A stretch of 64,000 bases of DNA from the NCBI RefSeq assembly GCF_002420705.1, contig NZ_DIIM01000020.1:7957-71956 (forward strand), in the 5' to 3' direction. The notes under the pieces are model-generated. The model ran no database searches. It worked only from the letters and a program-made list of their open reading frames with translations, and was not told the DNA's origin. Below, piece by piece: positions 8,984 to 18,370 of this stretch; positions within the stretch are counted from its first letter, which is position 1; each line of letters starts with the position of its first letter. The DNA comes from Sphingobacterium sp. UBA5670 (GTDB taxonomy: Bacteria > Bacteroidota > Bacteroidia > Sphingobacteriales > Sphingobacteriaceae). Position numbers and translations under genes: made by a program.

Positions 8984-10987
8984 TTACCAAATTTTAATAC
9001 GTTTATCTACTGGAACAAACATTTTATCTCCATTCTTCGTATCCCAGGCTTTATGGAAAGCATCCAGATTTATGATTGGAGCAAAAGCGCGATACTGTGC
9101 CGGAGAATGTGGATCAGTTTTCACTTGATTGACAACAAACTCATCCGTGGTTTTTGTTCGCCAAATAGTCGCCCATGAAAGGAAGAATCGCTGATCCTGC
9201 GTAAAACCATCAATTAGTCCAGGATTTCCCTTGTCTTTTAAATAAAGTTGTAAGGCATCAAAAGCGACTGATGAACCTCCTAAATCGCCTATGTTTTCAC
9301 CTAGCGTAAAACGACCGTTCACAAAGACACCTGGTACTGGTTCATAGGATTCAAATTGACGAACCAAGGCATCAGCTGCTGCTTCAAATTTTGCTTTATC
9401 ACTATCTGTCCACCAATTGTTCAGATTTCCATTTCCGTCATATTTTGCACCTTGGTCATCAAATCCATGCGAAAGTTCATGACCAATTACGGCACCTATA
9501 CCACCGAAATTAACTGCAGCATCTGCTTTGTAATCATAGAATGGAGGCTGAAGAATAGCCGCGGGAAAGACAATTTCATTAAACAAGGGGCTATAATATG
9601 CATTTACTGTCTGTGGTGTCATTCCCCATTCAGACTTATCCACGGGTTTATCTTGTTTTGCCAAATTTTGAAAAAATGCCCACTTACTCGAAGCTAATAC
9701 ATTTTCATACAGTGATGTGCCAACTTCAAGTTTGCTGTAGTCCTTCCACTTATCCGGATAACCAATTTTAACTTTAAACTTCGCCAATTTTTCCAGTGCT
9801 TTTACTTTCGTGTCATCAGACATCCAAGTTAGACCGTTGATATGCTGACCAAAAGCTTTGACGAGATAGCTTACAAGCTCCTCCGCATCAGCCTTCGCCT
9901 TTGGTGGAAAATTTTCTTTTACATATAATTTCCCCAACAACTCACCTGCTATAGAATTAACAAACTCCACTCCGCGCTTATCTAATGCACGCTGTTCCTT
10001 CTGCCCTTTTAACTTGCGACCCCAAAAATCAAAATATAGGTCATTCAATTCTTGTGTTGTATAGGAAGCCGCATTATTTAAAATATGAAAAGCCAGAATA
10101 TCCTTGATCACGGATAGATTCTCAGGATTGAAAATTTTGTCTAGATTTTCATAGTATTTTATTTCCGGTACAATAACCGTATCTGCTTTAAAACCGACAT
10201 CCTTTAGATATTTAGCAATATCTATATTCTTTACCATCTTTTTTAGATCAACTACCGCTACCGGATTATATCGGCCATTTGCATCCCTTGACTGCTCTAC
10301 AGTTTTAAGATTTGTAGCCAATTGTTTCTCGAAAGCAACAATCTTTGGCCCCTTTAAATCCTTTGTTCGCTGTCCAGACAAAGAATAAAGTGCAGAAATA
10401 TAATTTGCATAATCATTTAAGGTCTCTTCATTCTTCTTGTCTTTTACCTGATAATAGGATCTTCCCAACCCAAGACTTCCTCCACCTAAATACACGGTAT
10501 TGACATCTGAATTCTTAAGATGGGCGTAAACATAACCACTGAAAAAAGGATTTCCTCCAATAGGTGCCACTTCGACAAGATATCTATATAAATCATCAAA
10601 ATTTTTAATCGCAGCGATTTTATGAAGATATGGCTTAACAGGTTCCAAACCAAGCTTATTACGCGTTTTCATGTCTACGAATGATTTATACAAATCACCG
10701 ATCTTCTGATTGTCTGTTCCTTTCTGAAACTGGCCAGAAAGCGACTCTTGTAAAACCTTTAACGTAGCAATATCTGTATTTTCGCGGAGCTCGTCGAATG
10801 ATCCCCAACGCGCCTTATCCGAAGGGATTTTCACTGTCTTCATCCACTGTCCATTTACAAAATTATAAAAGTCATCTTGGGGGCGCACACTTTTATCCAT
10901 GTAACTTACATTGATTGCATTGTTTTGCGCATGACTTGTCAATGAACCACAGGCCAGCAGGGCTGCTAGGAGTATGTTTTTTTTCAT
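8984..10987 (-). CDS. M13 family zinc metallopeptidase (neprilysin/PepO type)
   Basis: A 667-residue exported peptidase with the complete M13 architecture. A signal peptide (MKKNILLAALLACGSLTSHAQ) is at the start. Peptidase_M13_N begins at RPQDDFYNFVNGQWMK, and the catalytic domain carries NAYYSPLFNEIVFPAAILQP, the zinc site GHELSHGFDD (HExxH) and LGENIGDLGG, which supplies the third ligand Glu and the conserved Asp. The C-terminus ends KIW, close to the usual CxVW-type end but without the Cys. An earlier in-frame start exists, but ATG 10987 gives the signal peptide and fits the promoter at 11017-11024. The product should cleave short peptides in the periplasm. Confidence 0.92.
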   Translation of the reverse strand: MKKNILLAALLACGSLTSHAQNNAINVSYMDKSVRPQDDFYNFVNGQWMKTVKIPSDKARWGSFDELRENTDIATLKVLQESLSGQFQKGTDNQKIGDLYKSFVDMKTRNKLGLEPVKPYLHKIAAIKNFDDLYRYLVEVAPIGGNPFFSGYVYAHLKNSDVNTVYLGGGSLGLGRSYYQVKDKKNEETLNDYANYISALYSLSGQRTKDLKGPKIVAFEKQLATNLKTVEQSRDANGRYNPVAVVDLKKMVKNIDIAKYLKDVGFKADTVIVPEIKYYENLDKIFNPENLSVIKDILAFHILNNAASYTTQELNDLYFDFWGRKLKGQKEQRALDKRGVEFVNSIAGELLGKLYVKENFPPKAKADAEELVSYLVKAFGQHINGLTWMSDDTKVKALEKLAKFKVKIGYPDKWKDYSKLEVGTSLYENVLASSKWAFFQNLAKQDKPVDKSEWGMTPQTVNAYYSPLFNEIVFPAAILQPPFYDYKADAAVNFGGIGAVIGHELSHGFDDQGAKYDGNGNLNNWWTDSDKAKFEAAADALVRQFESYEPVPGVFVNGRFTLGENIGDLGGSSVAFDALQLYLKDKGNPGLIDGFTQDQRFFLSWATIWRTKTTDEFVVNQVKTDPHSPAQYRAFAPIINLDAFHKAWDTKNGDKMFVPVDKRIKIW

Positions 10988-11016
10988 ATACAATTTTAGT
11001 TTGTTTGTGCTATACA

Positions 11017-11024
11017 CAAACTTA
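11017..11024 (-). promoter_or_regulatory. -7 box of the M13 peptidase gene
   Basis: On the minus strand the sequence reads TAAGTTTG, matching TAnnTTTG, 29 bases before ATG 10987. No clear -33 element at 19-bp spacing is visible. Confidence 0.5.
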
Positions 11025-11090
11025 ACAAAACTTATTCTATTGTCGATGCAACAAATAAGGTTCATACTGCAACTAAAATGATACGCTATA

Positions 11091-11300
11091 TTAGGTTTGT
11101 GTCTTATTTCGTGTAGATTTACGCAAAACAAGAATAAAAATCAGTAAAAACAGTGCAACTCCCGCAACCCATATCCACGGATTAGCATACCATAAAGTTC
11201 CATTCGCTTCTTTGAGTTTTTGATTTTCTTCAATAGGAACCTGGCCATTCAGCAAAAATACTGAAAACACAGCGAAACAAAACAAAGCAGTCTTTTTCAT
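11091..11300 (-). CDS. Small membrane protein with signal peptide and one C-terminal helix
   Basis: This 69-residue protein starts MKKTALFCFAVFSVFLLNGQ, a cleavable signal peptide or first helix. A short polar segment (PIEENQKLKEANGTLWYANP) and a strong transmembrane helix (WIWVAGVALFLLIFILVL) follow, then a basic tail RKSTRNKTQT. The layout suggests an inner-membrane protein with a short periplasmic part. It lies between metA and the M13 peptidase gene on the same strand. I do not recognise the family; small proteins of this shape are common in Bacteroidota. Confidence 0.6.
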   Translation of the reverse strand: MKKTALFCFAVFSVFLLNGQVPIEENQKLKEANGTLWYANPWIWVAGVALFLLIFILVLRKSTRNKTQT

Positions 11301-11361
11301 ATCAATTCACTTCAATATAAATAGAATGCTTTTTTGAATAGTTTTGTTTGAATAAAAGTAA

Positions 11362-12303
11362 TTATCCTTGTTTGATTTCCCCAAGATGAATAACATCTTT
11401 GAGGTCAAAAGGCGTTTCCTGGTACACAAAATAATTCAGCCAATTATTGAACAACAAATTTGCATGGCTTGTCCAGCGAACCAAAGGACGATTGTCAGGA
11501 TTATCATCCACATAATAATTTACAGGCATGGAAATCGGCTGGGCTTTTTCCAAATCTCTTTTATATTCTTCGTCTAGTGTAAAAGGTGCATATTCTGAAT
11601 GTCCAGTCAAATAAAACTCCCGCCCGCCACGGGATGAAGCAATGGCAATACCTGCTTCGGGAGATTCTGAGAGAATTTCCAAACCATCCTTGGCCAAGAG
11701 ATCATCTTTTTCAACAGTGGTATGACGACTATGGGGAATAAAGAATTCATCATCAAATCCGCGGAATAAAGGATGTCTTTTATCCAAAGCTGTGTGTTTG
11801 AATACACCAAAAAGCTTTTCCTCCAAAGGCTTCTTCTCTACGCCATAAAAGTGATATAATGCTGCTTGGGAAGCCCAGCAGATATACAAACTGGAGGTTA
11901 CATGCGTTCTCGCCCAATCAAAGATCGTCTGGATTTCATTCCAATAAGTCACCTCTTCAAAAGCGACCATTTCAACCGGAGCACCTGTAATGATCATACC
12001 ATCGTAGAAGTTTTCCTTTACCTCAGTCAGGCTCTTATAAAACATTTCCAAATGCTCCTCTGGCGTATTCTTTGATACGTGTGTTTCAAGTCGTAAAAAC
12101 TCCATTTCCACCTGCAAAGGGTTATTAGAGAGCAAACGGATAAAATCTGTCTCAGTCGTAATTTTAAGGGGCATTAAGTTAAGTACTAACACACGTAGTG
12201 GTCTAATATCTTGCTCATTTGCTCTTAAATCGCTCATGACAAATATATTTTCCTTTTTCAACAGCTCAATGGCAGGAAGGTTATTAGGAAGTTTGACGGG
12301 CAT
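11362..12303 (-). CDS. metA: Homoserine O-acyltransferase, MetA family (probably acetyl-CoA-using)
   Basis: This 313-residue protein catalyses the first committed step of methionine synthesis, acylation of L-homoserine. The glutamine-amidotransferase-like fold shows RPLRVLVLNLMPLKITTETD, the catalytic Cys in YICWASQAALYHFYG and the His/Glu pair in TGHSEYAPF. The start at 12303 is chosen because AAGGAG lies just upstream and MPVKLPNNLPA is the usual MetA N-terminus. The acyl-CoA determinant loop reads GAPVEMVAFEEV. A Glu right after GAPV is known to mark acetyl-CoA users such as the Bacillus enzyme, while E. coli has Gly and uses succinyl-CoA. So the product is probably O-acetylhomoserine. Confidence 0.9.
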   Translation of the reverse strand: MPVKLPNNLPAIELLKKENIFVMSDLRANEQDIRPLRVLVLNLMPLKITTETDFIRLLSNNPLQVEMEFLRLETHVSKNTPEEHLEMFYKSLTEVKENFYDGMIITGAPVEMVAFEEVTYWNEIQTIFDWARTHVTSSLYICWASQAALYHFYGVEKKPLEEKLFGVFKHTALDKRHPLFRGFDDEFFIPHSRHTTVEKDDLLAKDGLEILSESPEAGIAIASSRGGREFYLTGHSEYAPFTLDEEYKRDLEKAQPISMPVNYYVDDNPDNRPLVRWTSHANLLFNNWLNYFVYQETPFDLKDVIHLGEIKQG

Positions 12304-12332
12304 AGATAATTTCTCCTTATACAATTAGCATG

Positions 12333-12340
12333 CAAAATTA
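12333..12340 (-). promoter_or_regulatory. -7 box of metA
   Basis: Minus-strand TAATTTTG matches TAnnTTTG and lies 29 bases upstream of the metA ATG at 12303. AAGGAG sits between them. Confidence 0.5.
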
Positions 12341-12416
12341 GCAAGAAAATGCCGGAAATGCTAAATGAAACATAAATTATCTTCCATTATCTTGCTATCC
12401 TCACTATGCGTAAAAT

Positions 12417-12947
12417 CTATTCCCTACTCAATTCCAGTAGTGATTTTCGGAATTTCTGCGACCCGAAATTCATACCGCCTACATGCTTATTGACTAGCTT
12501 ACCAGCTTTATCCAATATAATTGTTGTCGGTATACTTTTGGTATTCAGTGCATTTGGTAATGCTGAATTCAATTGATACAATGGTAAGCTATATTTACGT
12601 TTGGCTAAAAATTTGCCCGAAGCCTTAAGATTTCCATCAATATCAACAGACAGAAAAACAATTTTATTGTTGCCGCTAAAGTCCTTATACAACTGATCCA
12701 ATGAGGGCATTTCTGCCAGGCAAGGGGGACACCATGTTGCCCATAGATTAATGATCACCACTTTACCCTTAAGCTGGTTTAGACTCACGATGTTATTTTG
12801 ACTGTCCCTAAAACTAAGATCATATCGTTCGACCCAAGTGTCACCCACCCTATCTGAAACAATCACTTTCTTCGCTTGCCCAAGATAGGGCATACAAAAC
12901 AATAAACTCATCAACAAAAGAATCCAATACTTACTTCTTTTACCCAT
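12417..12947 (-). CDS. TlpA-like exported thioredoxin-fold protein
   Basis: The protein has 176 residues. A signal peptide (MGKRSKYWILLLMSLLFCMPYLGQA) leads into a short segment and an AhpC-TSA/redoxin-type domain. The active site is WATWCPPCLAEMP at about residues 69-81, a CxxC redox pair. A cis-Pro follows in TKSIPTTIILD, and the C-terminal half keeps the thioredoxin-fold ending GKLVNKHVGG. It probably reduces disulfides or supports cytochrome maturation in the periplasm, the usual TlpA/ResA roles. It lies 113 bp upstream of metA on the same strand, with no obvious functional link. Confidence 0.88.
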   Translation of the reverse strand: MGKRSKYWILLLMSLLFCMPYLGQAKKVIVSDRVGDTWVERYDLSFRDSQNNIVSLNQLKGKVVIINLWATWCPPCLAEMPSLDQLYKDFSGNNKIVFLSVDIDGNLKASGKFLAKRKYSLPLYQLNSALPNALNTKSIPTTIILDKAGKLVNKHVGGMNFGSQKFRKSLLELSRE

Positions 12948-13157
12948 ATAGAACGATTTTTAGCTATAAACTTCTATATAACGCCAATAACTTCATTTGA
13001 TTGCTTCAACCAAATCAAAATACATGATTTAATGCTTTTTCTTTACATCATTGCCAACCTAAATTCGAGCTTGGATACAAAAGATAAAGACGTATGTGTA
13101 AAAGATATTACAAACAAATTTAGCGGTATGTATATTATATACTATGAAAATAAGTAA

Positions 13158-15932
13158 ATGAATATGAGCAAAGAGAAATCAATACGAGAAATTGAAATTA
13201 ACGGAAAAGTTTATCATTATAATTCCATTAAGGACCTTCCTGAAGGCAGTATCAGTCACTTACCCTTTAGCATCCGAATATTATTGGAGAATGTTTTACG
13301 CAATCACGATGGATTCAGTATCACGGATGAGCATGTTAACACGCTGATCAACTGGTCGCCTCAGCCTGTAGACAAAGATATCCCCTTCAAGCCGGCCCGG
13401 ATTTTAATGCAAGATTTTACAGGAGTGCCTGCTGTTGTCGATATGGCATCTTTACGTGCGGAATTTATCCGTCACGGCAAGGATGGACAGAAAATAAATC
13501 CTGCCATCCCTGTAGATCTAGTGATTGACCACTCCGTTCAGGTAGATTACTTTGGAACTGAATATTCTTATGATAAAAATGTCGCTTTGGAATATGAACG
13601 CAACCGTGAACGTTATGAACTCCTTAAATGGGCGCAAAAAGGATTGAAAAACTTTACCGTTGTCCCTCCTGGGATGGGTATTTGCCATCAGGTAAACTTG
13701 GAATATTTGGCAAAAGGTGTAATTGAGCGTGACAACTGGCTTTTTCCGGACACGCTGGTTGGCACAGACTCTCATACTCCAATGGTCAATGGCATTGGTG
13801 TATTGGGCTGGGGAGTTGGCGGTATCGAAGCGGAAGCTGCTATGCTTGGACAGCCTATTTTCTTCACCTGTCCAGAAGTAATCGGCCTTAAGCTCACCGG
13901 CAAAATACCCGATATATGCACTGCAACGGATATGGTACTTTCAATCACGAAAATACTCCGTGATAAAGGCGTTGTTGGCAAATTTGTAGAAGTATTTGGA
14001 GAAGGGTTAGATACTTTGTCTGTAACCGACCGTGCGACAATATCAAATATGTCCCCAGAATTTGGCTGTACCGTGACCTATTTTCCGATTGATGACCGCA
14101 CACTGGAATACATGCATAGCACCAATAGAAGTGTAGAACAAATTAAAATTGTTGAAGATTATTGTAAGAGTAATTTACTCTGGCGTACAGGCAGAGAGGA
14201 AATTCAATACTCTTCACTCGTTGAATTTGATTTGTCCAGTTTAGAGCCTACAGTCTCTGGTCCCAAGCGGCCACAAGATAAAATACTCGTTAAAGATTTG
14301 AACAATAAGTTTTCGCAACTCTTAGACAGTGAACATCATCGCCAATATGTTCCTGTTCTACAACGTTCGGAGTCTGCCTGGCTCGCCGATGGAGGTTCTG
14401 GTACAGAATTTACCTTTGGTAAAGTACCTGTTGAGCACAATTCACCGCATGAAGTCATTCAGGAGTCTATTCATGCTGTTCGGATCAAACACAATCACAA
14501 GGAATATATTGTGAGCGACGGAAGCATTGCTATTGCTGCGATTACGAGCTGCACTAATACTTCAAATCCTACCGTCATGATCGGTGCAGGTTTATTGGCA
14601 CGCAATGCCATTGAGCGCGGGCTCCGTACGAAATCCTGGGTAAAGACCTCTTTAGCTCCCGGTTCAAAAGTCGTTACGCAATATCTAGAAAGATCGGGGC
14701 TCAGTGCAGACCTTGATGCACTCCGTTTTCATACTGTCGGCTACGGTTGTACCTCTTGTATTGGCAATTCGGGTCCCCTACCACCTCAAATTGCAGAAGC
14801 TGTAGAAAAAGGTGAATTGATCGTTGCTTCGGTGCTTTCCGGGAATCGAAACTTTGAGGCACGTGTGCATCCCCAGGTAAAAATGAATTTCCTGATGTCG
14901 CCGATGCTTGTCGTCGCCTACGCACTGGTTGGAAGGGTCGATATTAACCTCCTTGAGGAACCGCTCGATTATGATCCCAACGGCCAACCCGTTTATCTGA
15001 AAGATATCTGGCCAAGTCGGGAGGATATTCTTCGGACTGTTAATGAATGTGTCAAGCAATCTGATTTTCAGGAAGTCTACGATGTGATTTTTGATGGATC
15101 AACAGATTGGCAGGAGCTCGAAGTGAACCTTGATCAAAATTATCAATGGGACAATACCTCCACATACATCAAAGAATCGCCATTTTTTGAAAATCTACAG
15201 GCTGTACCAGATCCTATTCAGGATATTCAACGCGCACGGGTGCTACTCTATTTAGGCGATTCAGTCACAACTGACCATATCTCTCCGGCCGGCTCATTCA
15301 AAGAAGATACAGCTGCCGGACAATACCTCCAATCACATGAGGTCAATAAAGAAGATTTTAATTCCTATGGTTCCAGACGTGGAAACCATGAAGTCATGAT
15401 GCGTGGCACATTTGCAAATGTGCGTATTAAAAACAAAATTACGGATCGTGAAGGGGGATTTAGCCGCTACCTCCCAACTAATGAGATTAAAACGGTCTAT
15501 GAAACCGCAATGGCATACCGAAAAGACCATACGCCCCTCATCGTATTGGCTGGAAAAGAATATGGCTCAGGTTCTTCAAGAGATTGGGCAGCAAAAGGAA
15601 CGTTCTTGCTTGGTGTGCGTGCAGTAATTGCAGAAAGCTTCGAACGCATACACCGTAGCAATCTCGTCGGTATGGGCGTAGCTCCACTTGTATTTATCAA
15701 TGACGAAAATGCAGAGAAATTAGGGCTGGACGGAACAGAGGTCTATAACATCACAGGTCTCGCAACGGATTTAACACCACATAAACTCCTAACCGTCACC
15801 GCTACTCATGAAAATGGAAAAATAACCACATTTCAGGTGAAAGCAAGACTTGACTCTGCAATAGAAATAGAGTACTTTAAAAATGATGGCATTCTACAAT
15901 ACGTTCTCCGCCAGTACCTGAAGAACAACTAG
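13158..15932 (+). CDS. acnA: Aconitate hydratase A
   Basis: A 924-residue TCA-cycle enzyme that isomerises citrate to isocitrate through a [4Fe-4S] cluster. The three cluster cysteines are in AITSCTNTSNP and GYGCTSCIGNSG. Other family motifs are VPAVVDMASLR, VVPPGMGICHQVNLEYLA, DSHTPMVNGIGVLGWGVGGI and YGSGSSRDWAAKG in the C-terminal swivel domain. The length matches AcnA/IRP-type enzymes rather than AcnB. It stands as a single gene with its own terminator. The first ATG is chosen; a second (MSKEKS) two codons later is also possible. Confidence 0.96.
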   Translation: MNMSKEKSIREIEINGKVYHYNSIKDLPEGSISHLPFSIRILLENVLRNHDGFSITDEHVNTLINWSPQPVDKDIPFKPARILMQDFTGVPAVVDMASLRAEFIRHGKDGQKINPAIPVDLVIDHSVQVDYFGTEYSYDKNVALEYERNRERYELLKWAQKGLKNFTVVPPGMGICHQVNLEYLAKGVIERDNWLFPDTLVGTDSHTPMVNGIGVLGWGVGGIEAEAAMLGQPIFFTCPEVIGLKLTGKIPDICTATDMVLSITKILRDKGVVGKFVEVFGEGLDTLSVTDRATISNMSPEFGCTVTYFPIDDRTLEYMHSTNRSVEQIKIVEDYCKSNLLWRTGREEIQYSSLVEFDLSSLEPTVSGPKRPQDKILVKDLNNKFSQLLDSEHHRQYVPVLQRSESAWLADGGSGTEFTFGKVPVEHNSPHEVIQESIHAVRIKHNHKEYIVSDGSIAIAAITSCTNTSNPTVMIGAGLLARNAIERGLRTKSWVKTSLAPGSKVVTQYLERSGLSADLDALRFHTVGYGCTSCIGNSGPLPPQIAEAVEKGELIVASVLSGNRNFEARVHPQVKMNFLMSPMLVVAYALVGRVDINLLEEPLDYDPNGQPVYLKDIWPSREDILRTVNECVKQSDFQEVYDVIFDGSTDWQELEVNLDQNYQWDNTSTYIKESPFFENLQAVPDPIQDIQRARVLLYLGDSVTTDHISPAGSFKEDTAAGQYLQSHEVNKEDFNSYGSRRGNHEVMMRGTFANVRIKNKITDREGGFSRYLPTNEIKTVYETAMAYRKDHTPLIVLAGKEYGSGSSRDWAAKGTFLLGVRAVIAESFERIHRSNLVGMGVAPLVFINDENAEKLGLDGTEVYNITGLATDLTPHKLLTVTATHENGKITTFQVKARLDSAIEIEYFKNDGILQYVLRQYLKNN

Positions 15933-15967
15933 TTGGAATCAACTAAAATTTGAGCGAATAAAAAAGT

Positions 15968-15996
15968 AAAGGGCACACTAAAAAGGTGCCCTTTTA
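15968..15996 (+). terminator. Intrinsic terminator of acnA
   Basis: AAAGGGCAC (15968-15976) pairs with GTGCCCTTT (15986-15994) around ACTAAAAAG, followed by a short T-run. Confidence 0.8.
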
Positions 15997-16232
15997 CAAC
16001 CTATATAAAAACCTACCAGAGTTCTAAAAAGCTTTAGCGGAGTCCTTAATACACTATAGGATTATGTTGTATGGCTAAGTCAAAAATAATTGTAAAATTT
16101 CACCTTTTTTATCCCTGAAATCAGGTATTTTAAGCCGGTGCGATAACACAGGTGTAGACATCAATATAAAATCAAATCATTCAAGGGAATTGTGTATTTT
16201 CGCATAAATAAAGGCCAATACCACGATAACGA

Positions 16233-16799
16233 ATGGAAGAACTTGTCGAACAAACAATCACTAAACAAACTTTTACAGATGAACTGAGGCAGGTTCGGGA
16301 ATTCTACAAATGCACTTTCGAGCAATGTGATTTCCAAAATGCTGCGCTCGTCGACTTAATCTTTACAAATTGCGAATTCAAAGCCTGCAACCTATCAAAT
16401 GTCATTTTAAAAGGCACTCAATTGGATCATGTTGTTTTTAATCACTGTAAAATCTTAGGCGTCCAATTTAATGACTGCAGTTCGTTTTCATTTCATGTCA
16501 ATTTCAGCAATTCCATTTTGGATTATTCTTCTTTTTTTGAAAGAAATATGAAAAAATTCCTGTTTGAAAATTGCTCGCTACAGCATGTAGATTTTGAAAA
16601 GGCTAACCTGCAACAGGCGATCTTTAAAAATACCAATCTCTTAAATGCTCGCTTTATACAAAGCAATCTTGAAGGCTGCGATTTTCGCTCGTCAATCAAT
16701 ATCCAGCTAGATCCAGAATCCAACCGTATGAAAAAGAGCAAGTTTTGTCAGGAACAGCTCCCAGGGCTATTGCTCAAATATCAGCTGGCTATCGACTAA
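16233..16799 (+). CDS. Pentapeptide-repeat protein (McbG/Qnr-like shape)
   Basis: This 188-residue protein is built almost wholly of pentapeptide repeats of the A(D/N)LxX type: CTFEQCDFQNAAL, CEFKACNLSNVIL, VDFEKANLQQAIF, NLLNARFIQSNLEGCDF. They should fold into a right-handed quadrilateral beta-helix. It has no signal peptide. The break near SSFSFHVNFSNS and the C-terminal ending SKFCQEQLPGLLLKYQLAID resemble the short helical end of McbG/Qnr proteins, which dimerise there and protect gyrase. That resemblance is by shape only, and a quinolone or toxin-protection role is not shown. It lies between two unrelated genes. Confidence 0.8.
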   Translation: MEELVEQTITKQTFTDELRQVREFYKCTFEQCDFQNAALVDLIFTNCEFKACNLSNVILKGTQLDHVVFNHCKILGVQFNDCSSFSFHVNFSNSILDYSSFFERNMKKFLFENCSLQHVDFEKANLQQAIFKNTNLLNARFIQSNLEGCDFRSSINIQLDPESNRMKKSKFCQEQLPGLLLKYQLAID

Positions 16800-16906
16800 T
16801 TATCAGCTTACGGTTATCATTTACTTATAAGATCGATAAATAACGGATTTCAGGGATAAAACTCTTTATTTTGAATCAAGATATTTGCCATTCAAAGTTT
16901 AAGAAG

Positions 16907-18292
16907 ATGAAAAAAATATTCCTATCATTTGCGGCGATCCTGGCGACGAGTTCATTGTCATTTGCACAAATCAGCAAAGCATTTAAAATCAACTATGCCA
17001 TTGTATATTCCACTGAGCAAACAGATGACGCACAAGAGACTCCTGTTTCTATCTACGAAGCTTACGTTAATAAGGATAAAATAAAGGTTGTGTCAACTTC
17101 CGGAGACAGTGAAGAATCTGTCTTCCTTGTTAAAAAAAATGAAGAGCAATCAGTTATTCTATACCCAGGACTGGCAAAATACGTTGTAAAAGAAAATGAA
17201 CTCAGTCCATACGAAATCAAACTCATTTCAAATCAGACGAAAATAATTGCTGGTTATCCATGCAAACTAGCTCAGATCGAAATTCCTGTTTCTGGAGATA
17301 ACGATGAAAACGGCACTTTGTCCATTTGGTATAGCGATAAATTACCGTCTACCTACTGGGAAGGATTTGAGCTCTTTAAAAAAGTCCCCGGAGCGGTACT
17401 GCAGCTTACAACACCTCTTGGTATGAATATGATTGCTCAAAGTGTCGCAGATAGCCAATTGGAGGAAAAGGATTTTATCATTCCTGAAGATTATGAGCAG
17501 GTAGCCTCCATTGATGAGGAAGAAGAAGATTCCACTGCTAGCAATCAAATTGCCGAAAACCTCTATTTATTTGAGGACGCCGCAACCAATCTTGTGGGCC
17601 TGGAAGATAATGAACAAAAAGCGATCGTGCCTGCACAATATCTATACATTGCGCCATTTGTGGGAGACCTCAGTGTGGTACAATATAAAAACGAAAAATA
17701 TGGAGCCATTGACTTAACAGGTAAAACCATCATTCCGTTTCAATACGATTATTTGGGATATGACGATCAACTTGGACAACTAGTTTTTGGACTAAACGAG
17801 AAATATGGGGTCATGGACAAAGCTGGTAAAATTTTAATTGCAGCAAATTATGAAATGATATCATTTATCAATGGAGGTTATGCGGTATTTCAGATGAAAG
17901 ATAAATATGGTATTTTAAACCAAGCGGGCAAAATAGTAGTTCCAGCAACCTATAGCTATATATCTGAAAATAATTCGACCCATTTCGTCAGTATCGAAAA
18001 CGACAAGTACAACCTGGCTGAAATAAAAACAAACAAAATCACTGCCCCTGCCTTTGATTTCATTTCCATCACAGAAGAGCCTACTCTTTTCCTGGCGAGC
18101 AAAGATGGAAAATATGGTTATTTAGATGGGCAGGGAAAAACTGCTATTCCATTTATCTATAGTGGGGCCACAGCTTTTAGTGATGGCGTAGCTTCTGTAT
18201 CACTGGAGAATTCAGATGATGTAATTTTGATTAATACAAAAGGTGAACGTGTAGAAGTCGATGCGGCAGCCGAGGCCGCGGAATCAATTTAA
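16907..18292 (+). CDS. Exported WG-repeat protein
   Basis: This 461-residue protein has a signal peptide (MKKIFLSFAAILATSSLSFAQ), so ATG 16907 is preferred over an upstream in-frame TTG. Residues about 22-195 form a domain resembling DUF4412/GLPGLI proteins, with AGYPCKLAQIEI and LSIWYSDKLPSTYWEGFEL. An acidic linker (DEEEEDS) follows. The C-terminal half is a series of WG-type repeats, each with a KYG(A/V/I)xDxxGKxxIP core: KYGAIDLTGKTIIP, KYGVMDKAGKILIA, KYGILNQAGKIVVP, KYGYLDGQGKTAIP. Such repeats make beta-rich scaffolds. Location is probably periplasmic or surface. Function unknown. Confidence 0.85.
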   Translation: MKKIFLSFAAILATSSLSFAQISKAFKINYAIVYSTEQTDDAQETPVSIYEAYVNKDKIKVVSTSGDSEESVFLVKKNEEQSVILYPGLAKYVVKENELSPYEIKLISNQTKIIAGYPCKLAQIEIPVSGDNDENGTLSIWYSDKLPSTYWEGFELFKKVPGAVLQLTTPLGMNMIAQSVADSQLEEKDFIIPEDYEQVASIDEEEEDSTASNQIAENLYLFEDAATNLVGLEDNEQKAIVPAQYLYIAPFVGDLSVVQYKNEKYGAIDLTGKTIIPFQYDYLGYDDQLGQLVFGLNEKYGVMDKAGKILIAANYEMISFINGGYAVFQMKDKYGILNQAGKIVVPATYSYISENNSTHFVSIENDKYNLAEIKTNKITAPAFDFISITEEPTLFLASKDGKYGYLDGQGKTAIPFIYSGATAFSDGVASVSLENSDDVILINTKGERVEVDAAAEAAESI

Positions 18293-18294
18293 AC

Positions 18295-18330
18295 AAAAAA
18301 GGCTAGCAATTTAAATTGCTAGCCTTTTTT
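18295..18330. terminator. Bidirectional terminator between WG-repeat and DUF808 genes
   Basis: A 16-bp perfect stem with a TTAA loop (18295-18310 pairing with 18315-18330). The A6 and T6 ends serve both converging genes. Confidence 0.9.
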
Positions 18331-18370
18331 GTTTATGTCCTGAATGATCAACGGATAATCATACCATGGC

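Noticed and set aside
12304..12416. SAM or other riboswitch before metA
   Set aside because: The leader from the -7 box is under 30 nt and has no room for a riboswitch fold.
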